A DNA stretch of 49,441 nt, from NCBI GenBank assembly GCA_002898795.1, contig BEIG01000011.1, forward strand, positions 1 to 49,441. The letters run 5' to 3'. This document shows, piece by piece, positions 22,349 through 29,760 of the stretch. The notes under the pieces are model-generated. The model searched no databases. It was not told where the DNA came from and saw only the letters and a program-made list of their open reading frames with translations. A program made the translations under genes and the position numbers. Position 1 is the stretch's first letter. Every line of letters begins with the position of its first letter. The stretch is from a bacterium HR30 (GTDB lineage Bacteria > Desulfobacterota > Binatia > HRBIN30).

Positions 22349-23893
22349 ATGAGGCGGTTGCGGGCGAACAGAGGCAGCTTTGGGGCGATTGCGCTTCTGC
22401 TGTGCTTCTTTCTGGACGTCGGGGCTGCTCGCGCGAATGGGGATGCACAGGTAGCCTTTGCTCGAGGTCTGGTGGCATTTCACCGGGCGCAATGGAACGA
22501 TGCCATCGCGGCATTCGATCGTGCGCTGGCAGCCGACAGTAAAGATGCGCGCGCCCGGTACTACCGAGGGCTCGCCCGGGCTCGAGCAGGCGACACTGCC
22601 GGTGCGATCGAGGACCTCGAGCAGGCGCTTCGGGATCAGCCGGATTTGCCGCACGCATGGCTCGACTTGGGAATTGCTTATTTAAGCGCCGGGCGCTTGC
22701 AGGATTCCCGAGTTGCATTGGAGCGCGCGGTGGAGCGTGGCCACGAACGGCACGTTGCTGAGTTTTTCTTGGGGCTCGTCCAGTATCGCCTGGGCGAGTA
22801 CGGAGCAGCTTCGGCGCTGTTCCGCCAGGCACAAGTGGATCCAGAGGTGCGGCTTCCGGCCGCTTACTACGCGGCGCTGCTTTCCGTGCGTCAAGGGCAA
22901 CCGGAGACCGCGCGGCCCCTGCTCGAGGTGGTAGCCCGGGAGGCAGCTGGGACGGAGATCGGCCAGGCAGCGGCGGAGTACCTGACCGGTGGGGGCCTCA
23001 GGCCTGCACCATCGGGGGAACGCCCGTGGAGCGCCAGTGGCAGGCTCTCCCTGGAGTACGACTCCAACGTTACCCTTGGACCCAGCAGCGTAACGGTGGC
23101 CACGCCGCGCGATATCACGGAAAAGGCCGATGGCCGGGCAGTTCTGGCGGCCGCTTTGCGGTATCGTTTTCTCGATGCCGTGCCCTTCGATCTGGAGGGT
23201 GGGTACGAGGTGTCTCAAAGCGTGCATTTCGATCTCCGGCGTTTTGACCTCCAAGGACACCGCTTGAACCTGTCGCTTTCTTCACACTCTGCCCCTTGGG
23301 CTTGGGGTGTCGGGGCAGGATACAATTTCTTTGCGCTCGACTACCAAACGTTTTTCCATGAGGGGTTCGTTTCGCCCTGGGCGGCACTCGAATGGTCTGA
23401 AGGCATGAGTACGCAAGCATTCGTGAACGTTCGTGGGCGTGACTTCTTGCGGGCTCCTTACGATCCGGGGCGCGACGCGTGGCACTATGCACCCGGGCTC
23501 CGGCAGTTTTTCTCGCTTGGTGCCTCGGACCGACTGTTGGCCGTTGGCTACCAATACGAAATCGAAGACACGGTTTCGGGCGGACCCCAGGGACGCACCT
23601 TCGCCTACAAGGGGCATCTGTTCGACGCCGAATTGAGTTGGCGCGTGGTGGAGAACCTCCATCTGGCGGGTGCATACGTGTACCGCCGCCAGGATTACGA
23701 CAACCGCGAGAGCGGTTTCGGAACACGGAAGCGCAAAGATGATGCGCATCAGTTTGCCCTCGGAGTTCACTACCCGCTGGCGGACCATGTCGCGTGGACC
23801 CTGGGTTATATCGGTGAGCGACACGACTCGAACGTGGCATTCTTCCAATACGACCGGCACATTGTTTCCACGGGCGTTCAGCTCGTGTACTGA
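22349..23893 (+). CDS. TPR plus outer-membrane beta-barrel protein, SLAM/DUF560-like
   Basis: A 514-residue protein with a signal peptide (FGAIALLLCFFLDVGAARA). Residues about 30-205 form five TPR-like helix pairs (VAFHRAQWNDAIAAFDRALA, YYRGLARARAGDTAGAIEDLEQAL, WLDLGIAYLSAGRLQDSRVAL). From about residue 225 the sequence alternates polar and hydrophobic strands (SGRLSLEYDSNVTLGP, LEGGYEVSQSVHFDL, LAVGYQYEIEDT, HLAGAYVYRRQDYD) and ends with VSTGVQLVY, an aromatic C-terminus as in outer-membrane barrels. The arrangement resembles surface lipoprotein assembly modulators and related DUF560 proteins. A strong ribosome site (GGGGAG) precedes ATG 22349. Between a putative surface lipoprotein gene and a FecR gene with gaps of 13 and 11 bases, it is a candidate exporter or anchor for the lipoprotein. 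Confidence 0.8.
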   Translation: MRRLRANRGSFGAIALLLCFFLDVGAARANGDAQVAFARGLVAFHRAQWNDAIAAFDRALAADSKDARARYYRGLARARAGDTAGAIEDLEQALRDQPDLPHAWLDLGIAYLSAGRLQDSRVALERAVERGHERHVAEFFLGLVQYRLGEYGAASALFRQAQVDPEVRLPAAYYAALLSVRQGQPETARPLLEVVAREAAGTEIGQAAAEYLTGGGLRPAPSGERPWSASGRLSLEYDSNVTLGPSSVTVATPRDITEKADGRAVLAAALRYRFLDAVPFDLEGGYEVSQSVHFDLRRFDLQGHRLNLSLSSHSAPWAWGVGAGYNFFALDYQTFFHEGFVSPWAALEWSEGMSTQAFVNVRGRDFLRAPYDPGRDAWHYAPGLRQFFSLGASDRLLAVGYQYEIEDTVSGGPQGRTFAYKGHLFDAELSWRVVENLHLAGAYVYRRQDYDNRESGFGTRKRKDDAHQFALGVHYPLADHVAWTLGYIGERHDSNVAFFQYDRHIVSTGVQLVY

Positions 23894-23904
23894 GGGGAGA
23901 ACGT

Positions 23905-24780
23905 ATGCGCGCCGTAGTGGTGGCAACGTGGGCAATCGGCTTGGTCGTGGTGGCAACGGCCGGTCGCGCGGGCTCGGAGCCACTGGCCCAATTTGCAGCA
24001 GTTCAGGGCGAAGTTCGGTGGACGCGGGCCAGCGGTCACGCCACCGCTCAGGTGGGCGAGACCGTGAGCGTTGGAGACCGCATCCGCACCGCGGCGGCTC
24101 AACGTGCCAAGGTTCTTGCGCTGGATGCCGCGGTTCTGGATATCGGCCCGAACACCGAGGTGGCTGTTGACGAACTTGGCACCGTGGCCGACGCGCAGCG
24201 TCTTGCTTTCGCCATTCGGTTGTTCCAGGGACGCGTGATCTTACGTGTCACCCCGGCCTTTGCCCGAGGGGCTTCCCATTGCTTGGCAGAAACCGGCACT
24301 GCCAGCGTTTCCGTGCCGAACGGCGAGGTGGTCGTTCGGTACGAACCAGACGGTGAGTTTACAGAAGTGGTCGTCTTGAGTGGGGAGGCTGAAGTGACCG
24401 CCAAGGTGGAAGCCGTGGCGGGTGGCCGGGTCCGCCTGGGCGAGGGGTTTGCCGTCCGCGTTCCGAAAGGGCGGTTGCCACAGGCACCTGCGCAGTGGGG
24501 GTTGGAGCGCGCCCGCCAATACGCCGAAGGCATCGAGCTGTTCGGTACGGGACGTAGGGATGGCCTGAACGTGCTCCACCCCCTGACGCTTGGCCGATTG
24601 CTCGACCCCGCCGACACCCCCGTAGGACGTTCAGCGCGAGGGCGAACTGCGCAAGCCCCGCAACGAACCCTGCCGGAAGAGATGTCGGCCGATGTTTACA
24701 CGAATACCCAACCCTTAGAAGTGTTCCGGGCGTTTCCACCGGGCCGGCCACTTACGGGCGACGTGCGCGTAGATTTTTAA
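23905..24780 (+). CDS. FecR-domain periplasmic protein
   Basis: A 291-residue protein with an N-terminal signal sequence (VVVATWAIGLVVVATAGRA). Residues about 30-165 form a FecR-like domain: an early strand AAVQGEVRWTRASGHATAQVGETVSVGDRIRT, then LDIGPNTEVAVDE, RLFQGRVILRVTP and TGTASVSVPNGEVVVRYE with EVVVLSGEAEV. The C-terminal 80 residues are less ordered and proline-rich. It is not the TonB-dependent sigma regulator arrangement, since no ECF sigma gene or receptor is nearby. FecR-domain proteins next to TPR/beta-barrel genes are a known pairing in diverse bacteria, with unclear function. Probably co-transcribed with the two genes upstream. Confidence 0.82.
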   Translation: MRAVVVATWAIGLVVVATAGRAGSEPLAQFAAVQGEVRWTRASGHATAQVGETVSVGDRIRTAAAQRAKVLALDAAVLDIGPNTEVAVDELGTVADAQRLAFAIRLFQGRVILRVTPAFARGASHCLAETGTASVSVPNGEVVVRYEPDGEFTEVVVLSGEAEVTAKVEAVAGGRVRLGEGFAVRVPKGRLPQAPAQWGLERARQYAEGIELFGTGRRDGLNVLHPLTLGRLLDPADTPVGRSARGRTAQAPQRTLPEEMSADVYTNTQPLEVFRAFPPGRPLTGDVRVDF

Positions 24781-24784
24781 AGCA

Positions 24785-24844
24785 TTGTTGCAAAATTTCT
24801 CATGACCCGTTTGACCTTGCGGCTTCGGAATTTTTGTGCAACAA
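24785..24844. promoter_or_regulatory. inverted repeat upstream of lipoprotein genes
   Basis: Perfect 8-base arms TTGTTGCA (24785-24792) and TGCAACAA (24837-24844), extended imperfectly by AAAATT on the left and AATTTTTG on the right. A TTGACC at 24811-24816 lies between the arms and could be a -35 box. The site is between the FecR stop and the first alanine-zipper lipoprotein; it may be an operator or a long-loop RNA stem. Confidence 0.35.
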
Positions 24845-24889
24845 GGGAGCCGTTGTCGGTTTGCCAAGTTTAGAGGAAGGAGACAAGGT

Positions 24890-25141
24890 ATGCGAAAGTC
24901 GGAATGGGCCTTGGCAATTGTGGGGTTTGGCTTAATTGGGCTCGTGTCAGTTGGATGCGGTCAGAAAAAGCCATTGATTGACCCCAACACAGTGTCTCGT
25001 GTGGAATCAGCGGCAAGCCGGGCAGAGTCAGCCGCAAGTCAAGCTGAGGCGGCTGCAAAGCGGGCGGCAGATGCAGCGGCCAAGGCAGAAGCGGCGGCAG
25101 AAAAGGCAGCGAGTAGGTTCAAGTCTCGGTTGGCGAAGTAG
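24890..25141 (+). CDS. alanine-zipper lipoprotein, copy 1
   Basis: An 83-residue small protein. A signal helix (WALAIVGFGLIGLVSVGC) ends at a cysteine suitable for lipidation, though Ser at -3 is not ideal for a lipobox. The mature part is almost only Ala, Ser, Arg, Glu and Lys in heptad-like units (SRVESAASRAESAASQAEAAAKRAADAAAKAEAAAEKAAS), a coiled coil of the Lpp/alanine-zipper kind. The last residues are RFKSRLAK, with C-terminal lysine as in Lpp, which could in principle be linked to peptidoglycan. GGAAGGAG nine bases upstream of ATG 24890 is a strong ribosome site, consistent with high expression. Confidence 0.85.
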   Translation: MRKSEWALAIVGFGLIGLVSVGCGQKKPLIDPNTVSRVESAASRAESAASQAEAAAKRAADAAAKAEAAAEKAASRFKSRLAK

Positions 25142-25219
25142 AAGTTGCTGATCAAGTAAGGTTCGGTTTCAGCGAAGGCGGAGCGGGTGCTCCCGAAATG
25201 AGCTAAGGAGGTGAGAACA

Positions 25220-25480
25220 ATGAGGTTTGGGATGCAAGCGAAAGCTCTGGTAGCGATGGCAGCAGGCATTGCCCTTTTGGGGGCAACCTCTGGTTGCACG
25301 CGCAAACTCAGTGCGGAAGAGCAAAATGCCATTTCCCGCGTGGAGGCGGCTGCCAGCCGGGCAGAAAGTGCTGCGAGTCGTGCAGAGCAAGCAGCCCGGG
25401 CCGCGGCGGATGCTGCAAGCCGAGCCGAGGCAGCAGCAGCAAAGGCAGAAGCAATTTTTGCCAAGGGCTTGCGGAAGTAA
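25220..25480 (+). CDS. alanine-zipper lipoprotein, copy 2
   Basis: An 86-residue paralogue of the preceding gene, 78 bases downstream. Its signal peptide ends ALLGATSGC, a better lipobox. The mature coiled coil (SRVEAAASRAESAASRAEQAARAAADAASRAEAAAAKAEA) follows copy 1 closely in its first four heptads and ends in FAKGLRK, again with C-terminal lysine. The ribosome site AAGGAGGTGA directly precedes ATG 25220; a GTG at 25211 is in frame but would remove proper spacing. A rho-independent terminator follows 33 bases after the stop, so the pair forms a transcript end. Confidence 0.85.
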   Translation: MRFGMQAKALVAMAAGIALLGATSGCTRKLSAEEQNAISRVEAAASRAESAASRAEQAARAAADAASRAEAAAAKAEAIFAKGLRK

Positions 25481-25513
25481 GTTTTGCCCTCTCGTATTTG
25501 TTGGAGTGATGCG

Positions 25514-25554
25514 ACACCCGGCGGCGTGACCGCTGCCGGGTGTTTTGCTTTTTC
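25514..25554 (+). terminator. rho-independent terminator after lipoprotein pair
   Basis: A 13-base stem (25514-25526 with 25531-25543, one G-T pair) closed by the tetraloop TGAC, followed by TTTTGCTTTTT. It is oriented for the plus strand; the minus side lacks a T tract, so it does not clearly serve the convergent dehydrogenase gene. Confidence 0.9.
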
Positions 25555-25572
25555 GGCCCTCCGATAGGGCCG

Positions 25573-26610
25573 TCACGAGAAGGTCACGACCACTTTAATG
25601 GCCGCGGCCTCTTGGGCGGCAGTGCGGTAGGCTTCGGCCACGTTGGGAAAGCGGAAGACGTGGGTGACCACGTGCTCTGCGCGGACAACACCGTTCTGGA
25701 TGAGCTCCAGAGCCTCACGAGTATCGTTCGGCCCCGCGGAATAGCTGGGAATCAAGCGCACCTCGCGGAAATACAGATCGTGGGTGTCTAGCTCGTAACG
25801 CTCGCCAGGTGGTGTGCCCATAAACTGGATCACCGTGCCGCCGCGCGCCACACAGCGCAACCCGAGATCGATGGCCTCAGTGGTGGCTGGTCCGGCGATC
25901 ACAATGTCGCAGCCGCGGCCACCAGTGTAGTCCATGACTGCCGATACTAGTTCTTGCTCTCCGCAGTCGATGGTGAAATCCGCCCCCAATTCCCGAGCCT
26001 TTCGGCAGCGAATGTTGCGAAGGTCAGCTCCGATCACGCGCTCGGCTCCCCAGTGGCGCGCCAGGAGAACGTGTAATTGGCCCATCACCCCTAGGCCGAT
26101 TATGAGCACCCGCGCTCCGTGCAGCACGCCGCATCGCCGCAACGATTTCACGACGCAAGCCAACGGCTCGATGAGCGTGCCGTCGAGGTCGCCTATCGAC
26201 TCGGGCAGTGGCAAGGTGTCGGCGCGGACGTTCATGGCCGGCACGCGAAAAAATTCGGCCATGCCCCCGGGGTCTAATGATGTGGCACGCCAGGTCGGGC
26301 ACTGGACAAACTCGCCTCGATCGCATGCGGGGCAAGCAAAACAGGGGACATGGTGGTGGACGAAGACTCGTGTGCCTACGCGGAAGCGTTCCACTCCCTC
26401 ACCTACAGCTACGACTTCCGCAACTGGCTCGTGGCCGAGGACAATAGGGGCCTTCTTGCGGATGTACCACGGGGTCACGTCTCCGGAACAAATGCCGCAC
26501 GCACGGGCACGCACCAGCAGTTCGCCCGGGCCAATGCGAGGAACGGGCCGGGTCTCGATGCGCACATCGAGGTAATCATAAGCCGTGGCTGCGCGCATTG
26601 TCGCGGTCAT
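25573..26610 (-). CDS. zinc-dependent alcohol dehydrogenase (MDR), copy 2
   Basis: A 345-residue medium-chain dehydrogenase. The catalytic zinc ligands are Cys in ACGICSGD and His/Glu in LGHEPVAEV; the structural zinc has four cysteines in CFACPACDRGEFVQC. The Rossmann nucleotide site is VLIIGLGVMGQ, followed by an acidic GADLR, suggesting NAD. Its closest look is to sorbitol/threonine-dehydrogenase-like MDRs, but the substrate is not visible. ATG 26610 overlaps the stop of the upstream dehydrogenase by four bases; the longer open frame upstream is a shadow of that gene. Two coupled paralogues suggest a heteromer or consecutive steps. Confidence 0.88.
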   Translation of the reverse strand: MTATMRAATAYDYLDVRIETRPVPRIGPGELLVRARACGICSGDVTPWYIRKKAPIVLGHEPVAEVVAVGEGVERFRVGTRVFVHHHVPCFACPACDRGEFVQCPTWRATSLDPGGMAEFFRVPAMNVRADTLPLPESIGDLDGTLIEPLACVVKSLRRCGVLHGARVLIIGLGVMGQLHVLLARHWGAERVIGADLRNIRCRKARELGADFTIDCGEQELVSAVMDYTGGRGCDIVIAGPATTEAIDLGLRCVARGGTVIQFMGTPPGERYELDTHDLYFREVRLIPSYSAGPNDTREALELIQNGVVRAEHVVTHVFRFPNVAEAYRTAAQEAAAIKVVVTFS

Positions 26611-27632
26611 GGCTCGATAGCAAACTTGAGTCCGCGTCCAGCACGGTGCGCCTCGAGCGCCTGAGGAAGGCCTTCCAAGGGATAGACACCGGAGATGAGC
26701 TCGCGCCCCGCGAACGAAGGGTCGGCCAGGAGTTCGTAGGCCGCGCGTACCGCCCGCGGCGTGAAGTGAAATGGGCTGTGAATGCGAAGCTGATCGTAGT
26801 GCAAACGCTGGGTATCGAAGCGTGCCTGCGTGCCGGCAGCACAGCCGCCAAATAAAATGACGGTGCCGCCACGGCGAGCAAAGGCCGGAGCCTGTTCCCA
26901 TACCTCCACCTGACCGGTGCATTCGATCACCAAGTCAGCCCCGCGGCCGCCGCTCGCCGCAATCACCGCCTCGCGTGCTTCGGGGAACCCCGAGGTGAAA
27001 ACCTGTCGCGCCCCAACGCGGGCGGCATGGCGAGCACGCTGCGGATTGCGCCCGACTACCCAAATGTTCTCCACGCCGCGGGCTCGCAGCACCAAGACGT
27101 GAAGCAAGGCAATGGCTCCTGCCCCAAGGACGACGGCGATGTCGTCACGGCACAAGGGTATCCCTTCGAAACCGTGGGTGACGCAGGAGAGCGGCTCGAG
27201 CAAAGCGGCCTCGGCAAACGAGAGGGAACGCGGCTTTGGGTAGACGTTCACGCGAACTGTACGAGCAGGAATTTTCACATACTCGCCGTACGCACCGAGC
27301 ACCATGGTTTCGATCACGGTATCGCAAAGGTTCTCTTGCTGCCTCGCGCAGTAGTAACAAGCGTTGCAGGGACCAGTGGGCGCGACCATCACTTCGTCGC
27401 CTTCACGCACGTGCCCGACATCACGGCCTACGGCAGCGACCTCCCCGCTGAACTCGTGGCCGAAGCGCGTGGGCGTGGGGAACTTGGGGTGCCCGCGCAA
27501 GAACATTTTGAGGTCCGTTCCACAAGTCAAGGCCGCGCGCACTCGCACGACAATTTCCCCTTGGCCGGGAGACGGAACCGGTAAGTCGCGTAGCTCGATA
27601 CGCCCGGGCTCTTCAAGAATGTGTGCACGCAC
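26607..27632 (-). CDS. zinc-dependent alcohol dehydrogenase (MDR), copy 1
   Basis: About 341 residues. Catalytic zinc residues are in LTCGTDLKMF and FGHEFSGEV; the structural zinc loop is CNACYYCARQQENLC. The nucleotide-binding motif is VVLGAGAIALLH with VVGRNPQRA after it; Arg in place of the usual acidic residue at the end of strand 2 may favour NADP. I place the start at GTG 27632 just before RAHILEEPGRIELRD, where family similarity begins; the ribosome site is weak and a TTG upstream remains possible. Encoded directly upstream of, and overlapping, the second MDR gene, downstream of trmI. Confidence 0.82.
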   Translation of the reverse strand: MRAHILEEPGRIELRDLPVPSPGQGEIVVRVRAALTCGTDLKMFLRGHPKFPTPTRFGHEFSGEVAAVGRDVGHVREGDEVMVAPTGPCNACYYCARQQENLCDTVIETMVLGAYGEYVKIPARTVRVNVYPKPRSLSFAEAALLEPLSCVTHGFEGIPLCRDDIAVVLGAGAIALLHVLVLRARGVENIWVVGRNPQRARHAARVGARQVFTSGFPEAREAVIAASGGRGADLVIECTGQVEVWEQAPAFARRGGTVILFGGCAAGTQARFDTQRLHYDQLRIHSPFHFTPRAVRAAYELLADPSFAGRELISGVYPLEGLPQALEAHRAGRGLKFAIEP

Positions 27633-27935
27633 CTCGTAAGCGGTATCGGCGCAGATCGACGTTGTCAACGAACCGGCCGAATCACCCGAACGCGTGCGGA
27701 AACGCCGAAAGCGGCGAGCCGTTGGTGCAAGATGATCGACTCGTCTGGCGAAAAACGAGGAGTGAAAGTGGTCCCAACGTCGATGCTCGAAGGATCTGAT
27801 GGCCCGAGCCCGAGCGCATTTTGTGCGCATGCTCCGACGAGAACGCAAGGTGAGCGCGAGTAGCCCCGTTTCGGATTTGCGCCCAAGGGAAGACGTGAGG
27901 GGGCGAGCGTCAGTAGGGCAGACGGCCGCACTGAT
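27633..27935. other. intergenic between trmI and dehydrogenase pair
   Basis: About 300 bases with no gene I can support. Frames on both strands are short and Arg/Pro-rich. No terminator-like T tract was found after trmI on the minus strand, so read-through into the dehydrogenases is possible. Confidence 0.35.
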
Positions 27936-28745
27936 TTAGCTGCACGGTGGCGCGGGAAGTTCTGCCAGTCGCCGTGCGACGATGACAAAACCCGTGTGGG
28001 CCACCATGCGGTGCTCGGGCCGCATACTGCGCGGCTCGACGTGCCAAAAGCGTTGGAGTGTCTCGAACACCTCGACCAGCCCAAAAGTGGAGCTCAGATG
28101 AAGGCGGTCGACCAGCTCTTTCACTTGCAGCACCGTGGGTAGATAGCTGACCAACACGCCACCGGGTCGAAGTGCCTTGGCCGCGTTTTCCAACAGCCGC
28201 CAAGGTTCCGGTAGGTCGATCACCATACGGTCTACCCCACGCTCGTCGATGCCCTCGTAGGCGTCAGCCTGCTTGAGTTCCCAGTGGGGAGCGTTGCCCA
28301 GGAAAATCTCCACATTCCTGCGTGCACGTTCCGCAAAGTCTGGCCGCAGCTCGTAGGACACGAGCCGTCCGTGCGGTGCAATCGCTTGCAGCAACGCGAT
28401 TGTGAGTGCACCCGGACCTACCCCTACTTCGACCACCCGCGCCCCTGGGTAGAAGTCGCCCCACAACAAAATGGGCCCGATGTCCTTGGGGTAAATCGGT
28501 TGTGCCTGCCGGGGCAGGTTGGGGATGAATTGAGCGAATGTTGGCCGCACCAGGACGAAAGGCTCGCGAGCCGAGTTGTATACGGTGTGCCCTTCACGCA
28601 GCCCAATAAGATGGTCGGCCCAAAAGAAGCCGTTGTGCAGGTGCAGCCGTTTGCCCGCGACAAGCTGCCGCATGTACGAGCGCCGCTTGCGATCGACAAA
28701 AAGCACGTGTTCACCCTCGCGCAAACGACCAGATCCACGCTGCAT
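27936..28745 (-). CDS. trmI: tRNA (adenine-N1-)-methyltransferase, m1A58
   Basis: SAM-dependent methyltransferase that makes m1A58 in the T-loop of tRNA; 269 residues. The N-terminal small domain (LREGEHVLFVDRKRRSYMRQL, LREGHTVYNS) is specific to the TrmI/Trm61 family. The Rossmann part has IYPKDIGPILLWGDFYPGARVVEVGVGPGALT-type sequence with motif VGVGPGALT, YELRPDF, and the catalytic motif DRMVIDLPEPW, followed by GGVLVSYLPT. GGGAGGGAG seven bases before ATG 28745 is a clear ribosome site. It begins 23 bases after the ttuA stop. In Thermus, m1A58 stimulates thiolation of T54 by TtuA, so the pairing is functionally sensible. Confidence 0.93.
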   Translation of the reverse strand: MQRGSGRLREGEHVLFVDRKRRSYMRQLVAGKRLHLHNGFFWADHLIGLREGHTVYNSAREPFVLVRPTFAQFIPNLPRQAQPIYPKDIGPILLWGDFYPGARVVEVGVGPGALTIALLQAIAPHGRLVSYELRPDFAERARRNVEIFLGNAPHWELKQADAYEGIDERGVDRMVIDLPEPWRLLENAAKALRPGGVLVSYLPTVLQVKELVDRLHLSSTFGLVEVFETLQRFWHVEPRSMRPEHRMVAHTGFVIVARRLAELPAPPCS

Positions 28746-28768
28746 GGCACTCCCTCCCGGTACGCTCT

Positions 28769-29731
28769 TCACACTGGAGAAGTGTGACTGGTGGGGGGTG
28801 CACTTGTTCGTTTGCTCGTGACTTCGTCCAGCAAGCTACAAAACCGGCATATGGGCCGGTGGGATGGCAGACCGCAGCGGCTGCACGTTGTCGGGGCTCC
28901 CAGCGCTTCTTGGAACAAGAGCCGGCGAGCCCGGCGATAGAACTCCAGGACGAAGCTTTGCTTGGTTCCGGGCATTTCCGCTTCGAGGCGTTGCAAAACG
29001 TCTTTGTAAAGGAGCTGTGACGCTCCAGCCGCGTTCGGGCACTCGTCGACCACGTAATCGATCTTGCGGAGAAAGGCATAGGCAGCGGTTTCGTATTCAC
29101 TCAGCCGGAAAAGCGGTTTCACCTTGCGGGCGAACTTTTCGTGCGATGGCATGAGTACCGGAGATTGCCGCGCAAGGTAGTTCATGTCCCACCGCAAAAC
29201 ATTTCCGAGAAGGCGCGCCGCCTCGTCGTCGAGGTTGTGTCCGGTGGCCACGACTGGAAAACCGTGCTCCAGAGCTACCCGGTCGAAATGGTGGCGCTTG
29301 GCGGTGCCACAGGCGGAACAGGCCGGGCGGCGGGTCAGTGCAACGACATCGGGGATGGCGTGTCCTTCTGCAGCGAAGTCAACTTGTAAGAGCGGCAAGT
29401 TACGCTCCCGGGCAAAGGCTTCGACTTTCGCCCGCGAGAGGGTGGAGTACTCCCCAATACCCAGGTTTAGATACAGCCCTGTGGTGCGGTAGCCAAGGAG
29501 TTGGAGAACGTCCCAGAGTGCCAAGCTATCCTTGCCCCCCGAAACAGCAACCAAGACGGGTTCTTCGCGGGTGAACATGTGCTCGCTATCGATGGCGCGC
29601 TGGACCTGCCTTTGGAAGTAGAACAAGAAACAGTCACGGCAGAAGGCCGTGTGGTGGGAATGCAGTTGTACCACGGCCGGAGCGCGGCACCGCTTGCACC
29701 TCGGCTTGGGGCCTGGTCGACTTGTCCTCAT
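28769..29731 (-). CDS. ttuA: tRNA 2-thiouridine/5-methyl-2-thiouridine (position 54) synthetase, TtuA-like
   Basis: PP-loop tRNA thiolase, 320 residues. It activates the 2-carbonyl of U54 with ATP and inserts sulfur from a ubiquitin-like carrier. N-terminal zinc finger Cys12, Cys15, Cys31, Cys34; PP-loop SGGKDS at 64-69; Fe-S cysteines 138 and 141 (ACSAC) and 231 (DECPNAAGA), matching the three cluster ligands of Thermus TtuA; C-terminal zinc finger Cys283, 286, 295, 298. GHNLDDEAA and KPLFRLSEYE are also family hallmarks. The full set of ten cysteines argues for an active enzyme. TtcA is less likely because of the two zinc fingers. It sits directly upstream of trmI and about 1.5 kb from a TtuB-like gene on the same strand. 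Confidence 0.92.
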   Translation of the reverse strand: MRTSRPGPKPRCKRCRAPAVVQLHSHHTAFCRDCFLFYFQRQVQRAIDSEHMFTREEPVLVAVSGGKDSLALWDVLQLLGYRTTGLYLNLGIGEYSTLSRAKVEAFARERNLPLLQVDFAAEGHAIPDVVALTRRPACSACGTAKRHHFDRVALEHGFPVVATGHNLDDEAARLLGNVLRWDMNYLARQSPVLMPSHEKFARKVKPLFRLSEYETAAYAFLRKIDYVVDECPNAAGASQLLYKDVLQRLEAEMPGTKQSFVLEFYRRARRLLFQEALGAPTTCSRCGLPSHRPICRFCSLLDEVTSKRTSAPPTSHTSPV

Positions 29732-29760
29732 GGGCCGTGTTTATAGGACGCTGCACAAAT

